Assembly: GCA_023136725.1 (NCBI GenBank)
Contig: JAGLQR010000026.1
Span: 1-11,429 of the forward strand
Direction: 5' to 3'
DNA: 11,429 bases
Source of the DNA: Candidatus Aminicenantota bacterium
Lineage (GTDB): Bacteria > Acidobacteriota > Aminicenantia > UBA2199
The notes under the pieces are model-generated. The model was not told where the DNA came from, did not search any database, and saw nothing but the letters and a program-made list of their open reading frames with translations. Both the position numbers and the translations under genes were made by a program. Shown here piece after piece: positions 7,045-11,429 of the stretch. Within the stretch, counting starts at the first letter, position 1, and each line of letters begins with the position of its first letter.

Positions 7045-9162
7045 CTATTTCCAGGCTTCAATAGTTCTTCTTGCAGTTGCGATCTGGTCCTCTGTCAAAT
7101 CACCGGAATATCGTGATAATGCTATCTGCATATTACTGAGAGCATTAACCCTGTCGCCAAGCTTTGCAAGGATCATTGCATAGTAATAGAAGTATTTCCC
7201 TTCGGGTTTTTTCCTGATGATTTCTGCAAAAAGTTCGCCGCTCTTTGCCATTGAACCATACTTGGTGTTGAATAGAGCTATTTTATAAAGTAGATCAATA
7301 TTCTTTTTGACATCGTCGAAGCGGAGTAAAATATTGTATATTGACAACACTTCCTGATATTTTTGTTCCTTGAGCAATTTTTCAGAATATTTGATCTGAA
7401 GAAAAATATTTTCGGGTTCAAGTTCCAATGCTTTTTTGTAATTCTCATAAGCTTTATCGTTTTCACCAAGTGTCCCGTAGGTCTCACCTAATATGATAAA
7501 AGCCCGGGTAAACAATGGATCCTCTTTGATTAGCTCATTACAATTTGTAATCACGTCATTGTATCTTTTCAGTTCTGATAAGCGTGTTATATAATTCAAC
7601 CTGAATGGCGTAGAGTTAGGCAGCTTCTCAATTGCTTCTTCCAGGATATTCATCATATTATTGAATTGCCTTTTTTTCATATAGACCCTGTAAAGGAAAT
7701 CATATACAAGAAAATTCTCCTTCCCGATCTCAGTGCTCTTGATATCTAAGAGTTCTTTCTCTATCTCATCAAGAGCCCCCTCTTTGATTTTTGATGATAT
7801 TTTTTTTAATTTAACATTTAAAATTATCCCATCTTTGGGGTCAACTACCTTATTTCCTTTCCCGGTGAATGAAGATATATAGCCGAGTGATCTCAGGTGT
7901 TCAAGATCTTCCTTTCCCAGATCCCTTTTGGAATCACCTCTCCCGGAATATTTCAATATAACTTTCTTAAGTTTTTCATCCATCTCTCTCATCAACGGCC
8001 CCTTTTTTCTATAGAGGTTGTCTTTTTCAAGGGGATCTTTTTTTATGTTGTACAATTCAGGTTTAGGAAGAGAAATATATTTATAGTCCCCGTCAATGAT
8101 CCCGTTAAGAGGGGCCCAGTTCAATTCTTCCTTTCCATACATACTCTCAATGTAGATTAGATGGTCCTTCCCCTGTTTTCCACCCCTCAGGGCATATTCA
8201 AGAGATTCACCCTGTATATCTTCACCTTTCCGGATTCCGGTCAGGTCAAGTATCGTAGGCATAACATCTATAGTGTCAACCCGTTCACTTATCACTCTGC
8301 TCTTGTTAATAAGTTTTTTGTTATAAAAAATAAGAGGTACTCTTAGATTTGCTTCATAACAGAATATCATATGGCTTGCAAATTCCTCGTGTTCTCCGAA
8401 TGCTTCTCCATGATCACCGACAATAACGATCAGAGTGTCGTCCGCAACATCTTCTTCTTCAAGCCTGTCGAGTATCATTCCTATATATTTATCAGTATAT
8501 GTGATCTCTCCATCATAGAATTTAATCAGATCTGACCTCTCCTTCTTCTCAATCTGATCATTGTGCGGAACATATGGTGTATGGGGATCATAAAAATGGA
8601 TCCAGGCAAAGAATTTCGACCCTGAGTTTTTTTCAAACCAGTTATCAAATTTATTATATATTTCACGTGCATCTATCTCAGATTTAAAATTCTTATGAAG
8701 ATCTTCATTATCAATTGCATCATCATAAACATTGAAACCCTGATTTAATCCGAACTTTGATTGAAGGACAAAAGATGCAATTACTGCATAAGTATTGAAG
8801 CCTTTTTCCTGAAGATATTCAGCCAGGGTCCTTTCAGAATCGTTGAGAACATATCTGCCATTGTTCCTGACACCATGCCCTATGGAATACCTTCCTGTGA
8901 ATATGTTTGAATGTGACGGGAGTGTTAAAGGTATTGAAGAATAGCAGTTTTCAAACCGGACCCCTTCATTTGCAAGACGGTCTATATTAGGTGTTGATCC
9001 CTTTTTGTAACCGTAACTACCTATGTGATCATCCCTGGTGGTATCCAGGGTAATGATCAGGATATTTCCATTCCAGGCCTCTTTTTTCCCGCAACTTGAA
9101 AGAAAAAAAGTTACGATAATTAATAAGCTTAATTTTAATAAAAGTTTATTCTCAGATTTCAT
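7045..9162 (-). CDS. Second sulfatase-fold lipoprotein with C-terminal TPR repeats
   Basis: 705 residues, paralogous to the protein at 3463-5601 with the same domain order. Lipoprotein signal with lipobox LSSC (Cys24). Sulfatase domain about 32-395: Asp40 in ITLDTTRDD, YDPH (Asp192, His194), VGDHGE (Asp250, His251) and His264. The catalytic signature again reads T-L-P-S-H (80-84), so Thr80 replaces the formylglycine Cys/Ser. LNWAPLNG, ELYNIKKDPLEKDNL and LRSLGYISS match the same blocks in the paralogue. A helical TPR region covers about 430-705 (for example LGETYGTLGENDKAYENYKKALELEPEN in pieces), less regular than in the paralogue. The start has a modest GGGG site 6 bases upstream. It is transcribed alone, away from the tRNA gene. 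Substrate unknown; the two copies may differ in partner or substrate. Confidence 0.9.
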   Translation of the reverse strand: MKSENKLLLKLSLLIIVTFFLSSCGKKEAWNGNILIITLDTTRDDHIGSYGYKKGSTPNIDRLANEGVRFENCYSSIPLTLPSHSNIFTGRYSIGHGVRNNGRYVLNDSERTLAEYLQEKGFNTYAVIASFVLQSKFGLNQGFNVYDDAIDNEDLHKNFKSEIDAREIYNKFDNWFEKNSGSKFFAWIHFYDPHTPYVPHNDQIEKKERSDLIKFYDGEITYTDKYIGMILDRLEEEDVADDTLIVIVGDHGEAFGEHEEFASHMIFCYEANLRVPLIFYNKKLINKSRVISERVDTIDVMPTILDLTGIRKGEDIQGESLEYALRGGKQGKDHLIYIESMYGKEELNWAPLNGIIDGDYKYISLPKPELYNIKKDPLEKDNLYRKKGPLMREMDEKLKKVILKYSGRGDSKRDLGKEDLEHLRSLGYISSFTGKGNKVVDPKDGIILNVKLKKISSKIKEGALDEIEKELLDIKSTEIGKENFLVYDFLYRVYMKKRQFNNMMNILEEAIEKLPNSTPFRLNYITRLSELKRYNDVITNCNELIKEDPLFTRAFIILGETYGTLGENDKAYENYKKALELEPENIFLQIKYSEKLLKEQKYQEVLSIYNILLRFDDVKKNIDLLYKIALFNTKYGSMAKSGELFAEIIRKKPEGKYFYYYAMILAKLGDRVNALSNMQIALSRYSGDLTEDQIATARRTIEAWK

Positions 9163-9177
9163 TTTATTCCCCGATTA

Positions 9178-9206
9178 ATTATAGCATATTAGTTTTTTGG
9201 TAATAA
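9178..9206 (-). promoter_or_regulatory. Weak alternative promoter of the second sulfatase-fold gene
   Basis: On the minus strand TATAAT (9183-9178) has only a poor -35 (TTATTA, 9206-9201). A start near 9171 would leave a 9-base leader that cuts into the ribosome binding site, so the upstream promoter is the better choice. Confidence 0.3.
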
Positions 9207-9210
9207 CGGC

Positions 9211-9224
9211 TTACTGATCAGTAA
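9211..9224. repeat. Perfect 14-bp palindrome over a promoter start site, candidate operator
   Basis: TTACTGATCAGTAA is a perfect palindrome. On the minus strand it begins at the last base of the -10 box TATAAT (9229-9224) and covers the predicted start near 9217. A dimeric repressor bound here would block the second sulfatase-fold gene. The regulator is not in the window as far as I can see. Confidence 0.5.
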
Positions 9225-9252
9225 TTATATCCGGAAGTTTATTCTCCCTCAA
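9224..9252 (-). promoter_or_regulatory. Promoter of the second sulfatase-fold gene
   Basis: On the minus strand TTGAGG (9252-9247) is 17 bases from a perfect TATAAT (9229-9224). The predicted leader is about 55 bases. The -35 box lies 13 bases from the -35 box of the oppositely directed tRNA promoter. Confidence 0.6.
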
Positions 9253-9265
9253 GACAAAAAAGCTA

Positions 9266-9294
9266 TTGACTAAAATTCGATTTTCAGTTATTAT
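9266..9294 (+). promoter_or_regulatory. Promoter of tRNA-Phe
   Basis: TTGACT (9266-9271), a 17-base spacer, TATTAT (9289-9294). The predicted start near 9301 lies 4 bases before the mature tRNA 5' end. Confidence 0.7.
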
Positions 9295-9304
9295 TTTTTA
9301 AAAT

Positions 9305-9377
9305 GCCGGGATAGCTCAGTCGGTAGAGCGATGGACTGAAAATCCGTGCGTCGGTGGTTCAACTCCGCCTCCCGGCA
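9305..9377 (+). tRNA. tRNA-Phe, anticodon GAA
   Basis: 73 bases folding as a standard cloverleaf. The acceptor stem GCCGGGA pairs with TCCCGGC, with A as discriminator base. The D arm is TAGCTCAGTCGGTAGAGC-like. The anticodon stem ATGGA/TCCGT (one G-U) encloses loop CTGAAAA with GAA at 9338-9340. The T arm is GGTGG/CCGCC with loop TTCAACT; position 57 region reads TTCAACT rather than the usual TTCGAxT. The 3' CCA is not encoded, so it must be added after transcription. Reads UUC and UUU codons. It is a single tRNA with its own promoter and terminator-like hairpin. Confidence 0.97.
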
Positions 9378-9402
9378 TTTTTCAAAAAAAAATTTTTTTT
9401 GA
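9378..9402 (+). terminator. AT-only hairpin and T-runs after the tRNA
   Basis: TTTTT follows the tRNA directly (9378-9382), then TCAAAAAAAA and TTTTTTTTGA (9382-9402) form a perfect inverted repeat around one base. It lacks a GC stem, so termination may rely mainly on the T-runs. Confidence 0.45.
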
Positions 9403-9428
9403 GATTGAAACAATCATTTATGTATATA
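9399..9428 (+). promoter_or_regulatory. Promoter of the Kre9-like gene, leaderless
   Basis: TTGAGA (9399-9404), an 18-base spacer, TATATA (9423-9428) preceded by TG. The predicted start falls at 9434-9435, at the ATG itself. No Shine-Dalgarno sequence is present. The 12 bases TATATAGATATG before and at the start closely resemble those of the gene at 2003. Confidence 0.55.
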
Positions 9429-9433
9429 TAGAT

Positions 9434-9799
9434 ATGAAGAGAAATATATTTTTCCTGATACCACTTCTGATACTCCTGTCTAATTCTGTACCGGCTGAAC
9501 CTGCGTTGACACTTATATCTCCAAACGGAGGTGAAGAACTTATATCGGGAAAAACATTTATGATCAAATGGAACTATGAAGATAGTGCCAATTCTGACAA
9601 AAATGTAATTCTGGTCTTGTATAAAAACGGCATAAAATTTATAACAATATCTGAATCAACTTCAAATACCGGATCTTTCATCTGGACCATCCCTTCAGAA
9701 ACTCCATCAGGCAATAAATACAGGATTCGAATCCGGTCTCAAAAAGAATTATCTCTAAATGATTTTTCAGATAGAGATTTCTCTATTCTTAAACAATAA
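9434..9799 (+). CDS. Small secreted protein with one Kre9/KNH-type beta-sandwich domain
   Basis: 121 residues. A signal peptide (KRNIFFLIPLLILL core) probably ends after VPA (residue 21). The mature protein is a single domain (about 25-118) with the pattern LISPNGGEELISGKTFMIKW, then TGSFIWTIPSETPSGNKYRIRI and a final DFSDRDFSI strand. This is the pattern of the Kre9/KNH N-terminal-like domain (Pfam PF10342), which in bacteria often occurs in repeats within large secreted proteins and is thought to be a structural or binding module. Here it stands alone, which is unusual. No catalytic residues are evident. The start follows from the signal peptide beginning at this ATG; there is no ribosome binding site. 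It ends 44 bases from the stop of the converging S9 peptidase gene. Confidence 0.82.
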   Translation: MKRNIFFLIPLLILLSNSVPAEPALTLISPNGGEELISGKTFMIKWNYEDSANSDKNVILVLYKNGIKFITISESTSNTGSFIWTIPSETPSGNKYRIRIRSQKELSLNDFSDRDFSILKQ

Positions 9800-9843
9800 A
9801 TAAAATCACTCTATTGTGTAAAAAACGAATTATTCAGAGATCT

Positions 9844-11429
9844 TTATTTTATATTTTCTTCAAACCATTTAAAGACTGAACTCCACCAGAATTGAGCATT
9901 TTTGGGTTTCTGTACAAAATGATCCTCATTGGGGAAATACAACATCTTCGATTTTATTCCTCTTCTCTGGTGGGCTGTAAACAGCATGATCCCCTGAGAT
10001 ACCGGAACTCTGAAATCCTTTTCACCATGGATTATCAACATAGGGATTTTGAATTTTTCAACAAACCTTGCAGGGTTGAACTTTTCATATAGATCACTGT
10101 TCCAGGGTGTTCCACCATATTCCCACTCTTCAAACCAGAGTTCCTCAGTTGAATAATACATGCTTCTGGAATCAAAAATACCGTCGTGAGATACAAGGCA
10201 TTTAAATGGATATTTAAACTGATCATAATTACCGGCGATCCAGTTGATCATAAATCCACCGTAGGAAGCACCTGCAGCAACAATTTTATTTTCATCAATA
10301 AATTTATAGTTTTCGATCAGGTATTGCTGCCCTTTTACCATGTCAATGAAAGGAGCTCCGCCCCAGTCTTTCGATACAGCATCTGTAAAATTCTGGCCAT
10401 AACCCCTGCTGCCGTGAAAATTTATTGCAGCAACTATATAACCGGGAGAAGCAAACAAACTCATGTTCCATCTGTAGTGGAAATCATCCCCCCAGGCTCC
10501 CTGAGGTCCTCCGTGGATCAGAAAAACCATCGGATATTTCTTTTCAGGATCGAAGAAAGGGGGTTTTATCAGCAGCCCTTCAACTTTTTCATTCCCGGCA
10601 CCGGTAAAAACAAATCTTTCCACAGGGTTCATCTCAATTCCCTCAAAAACTTCTTTGTTAAAACTTGTCACCCGGGAGATCTTCCTCCCCCGGATTCTTA
10701 CTTTGAAAACATCCCTGGGAGAAGAAACACTCTGGTTCAGAAAAACCAGATACTTACCGTTAGCAGTGATATTGAGATCAGAAGCATAGATATTTCCCGC
10801 GATCTTATCCACCCTTTTATCTCTTATCCTTAATCTGAAGACCGGGACAAAAATACTTTCAGAAGCTGTAAAATAAATATAGCTTCCGCCGGGTGAAAAA
10901 ATAAACTCGTTAACACTATATTTAAATCCGGAAGTCAGGTTATTCCTTTTGCCGGATTTAAGATCATACAAGATTATATTATGCTTGTCAGCTTCAAATC
11001 CCTCCCGCTTCATTGACACATATGCAAGCTTTTCTCCTTTCGGAGAAAAAACAGGATTTACATCACTTCCACGATTCTGCTCAGTTATGTTTTTTTCTTC
11101 GTCTGAGCCTGATTTTTTTATAAAAATATCGTTGTTGGTAGATATTGCCACCATTTCATCCGTATTCTTCACAAACGCAAATACCTTCCCATCAGGTGAA
11201 AATGTGAAATCTTTCTTTCCTCCGAGATCAAGAGGGGGAGTATCAAAATTTCCCGGGGTCAGGTCCTTCCCGGTCTTCCCGGTCTTATCCGCGAGGAAAA
11301 TATGAGATCTCTTTCCATCCTTCCAGGAATTCCATACACGGTACATCAATGAATTCAGGACCTTAACATCAACACCGCTATCCTCGATTTTTTTCTCTTT
11401 CTCCATGCTCTTTTCAATTGTATCTTTGC
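9844..11429 (-). CDS. S9 family serine peptidase (prolyl oligopeptidase/acylaminoacyl-peptidase type), N-terminus outside the window
   Basis: The frame is open to the window edge, giving about 527 residues; the Met at 11406 is internal, since the residues before and after it already match the middle of the propeller domain of S9C-type enzymes (YRVWNSWKDGKRSHIFLAD). Full proteins of this type have about 650-700 residues, so some 130-170 are missing. The visible N-terminal half carries propeller blades with FSPDGK, FSPKGEKLAYVS and FSPGGSYIYFT. The C-terminal half is an alpha/beta-hydrolase: HGGPQGAWG oxyanion region, GASYGGF with the catalytic Ser (codon 10264-10266), HGEKDFRVP with the Asp (10015-10017) and NEDHFV with the His (9919-9921). 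The triad is complete. It should cleave oligopeptides, or remove acylated or unblocked N-terminal residues. Location cannot be judged without the N-terminus. Confidence 0.95.
   Translation of the reverse strand, partial: KDTIEKSMEKEKKIEDSGVDVKVLNSLMYRVWNSWKDGKRSHIFLADKTGKTGKDLTPGNFDTPPLDLGGKKDFTFSPDGKVFAFVKNTDEMVAISTNNDIFIKKSGSDEEKNITEQNRGSDVNPVFSPKGEKLAYVSMKREGFEADKHNIILYDLKSGKRNNLTSGFKYSVNEFIFSPGGSYIYFTASESIFVPVFRLRIRDKRVDKIAGNIYASDLNITANGKYLVFLNQSVSSPRDVFKVRIRGRKISRVTSFNKEVFEGIEMNPVERFVFTGAGNEKVEGLLIKPPFFDPEKKYPMVFLIHGGPQGAWGDDFHYRWNMSLFASPGYIVAAINFHGSRGYGQNFTDAVSKDWGGAPFIDMVKGQQYLIENYKFIDENKIVAAGASYGGFMINWIAGNYDQFKYPFKCLVSHDGIFDSRSMYYSTEELWFEEWEYGGTPWNSDLYEKFNPARFVEKFKIPMLIIHGEKDFRVPVSQGIMLFTAHQRRGIKSKMLYFPNEDHFVQKPKNAQFWWSSVFKWFEENIK

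Noticed and set aside
7030..7050. AAATAG/CTATTT inverted repeat between converging genes as a terminator
   Set aside because: It largely reflects the two facing TAG stop codons, is AT-rich, and no T-run follows.
9305..9377. tRNA-Phe as the attachment site of an integrated element
   Set aside because: No integrase gene and no second copy of the tRNA 3' end was seen in the window; the gene is complete.
10186..10833. 215-residue plus-strand frame within the S9 peptidase gene
   Set aside because: It lies antisense to a gene with a full catalytic triad, has no ribosome binding site or recognisable protein pattern, and is a shadow of that gene.
9844..11406. Start of the S9 peptidase at the Met at 11406
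   Set aside because: The frame continues open to the window edge, no ribosome binding site precedes this ATG, and the sequence there already belongs to the middle of the propeller domain.

Overview
The window is AT-rich bacterial DNA from a diderm (Gram-negative-type) organism. Three ORFs start with lipoprotein signal peptides and four more with ordinary secretory ones. Two sulfatase-fold/TPR lipoproteins, a C69 dipeptidase, an S9 peptidase and a Kre9/KNH-type domain protein would fit an uncultured protein-degrading lineage (Aminicenantes/Acidobacteriota or FCB-like). This placement is inference from gene content; no marker gene here fixes the taxon. There is no sign of phage, transposon, CRISPR or plasmid functions.

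Layout: (1) 1-368, the 3' end of a sigma-54 activator (NtrC family) on the + strand, ending in a hairpin that can terminate transcription from both sides. (2) 443-1614, a two-gene minus-strand operon: an exported protein with an HExxH zinc-peptidase-like motif, followed at close spacing by a small unknown cytoplasmic protein. (3) 1615-2002, a 388-base divergent intergenic region with a perfect inverted repeat. (4) 2003-3451, a secreted C69 dipeptidase, apparently made from a leaderless mRNA. (5) 3463-6566, a minus-strand operon of an exported carboxypeptidase-regulatory-like/TPR protein and a sulfatase-fold/TPR lipoprotein, sharing one base. (6) 6703-7035, a small lipoprotein with a near-consensus promoter back to back with that of the operon. 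(7) 7045-9162, a second sulfatase-fold/TPR lipoprotein whose promoter region carries a 14-bp perfect palindrome over the predicted start site. (8) 9305-9377, tRNA-Phe(GAA) with its own promoter. (9) 9434-9799, a small secreted Kre9/KNH-like domain protein, again apparently leaderless. (10) 9844-11429, an S9 family prolyl-oligopeptidase-like peptidase, cut by the window edge.

Nearly all protein genes encode envelope or secreted products. The C69 dipeptidase and the S9 peptidase point to peptide breakdown. The paired sulfatase-fold lipoproteins have Thr where true sulfatases have the formylglycine Cys/Ser, so they are more likely phosphate-ester or phosphotransfer enzymes of the alkaline phosphatase superfamily than sulfatases. 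No coherent new defence or mobile system is visible. The most interesting items are the Thr-type sulfatase-fold/TPR pair with its operon partner, the leaderless-gene signature, the operator-like palindrome, and the unclassified HExxH protein with its small partner.
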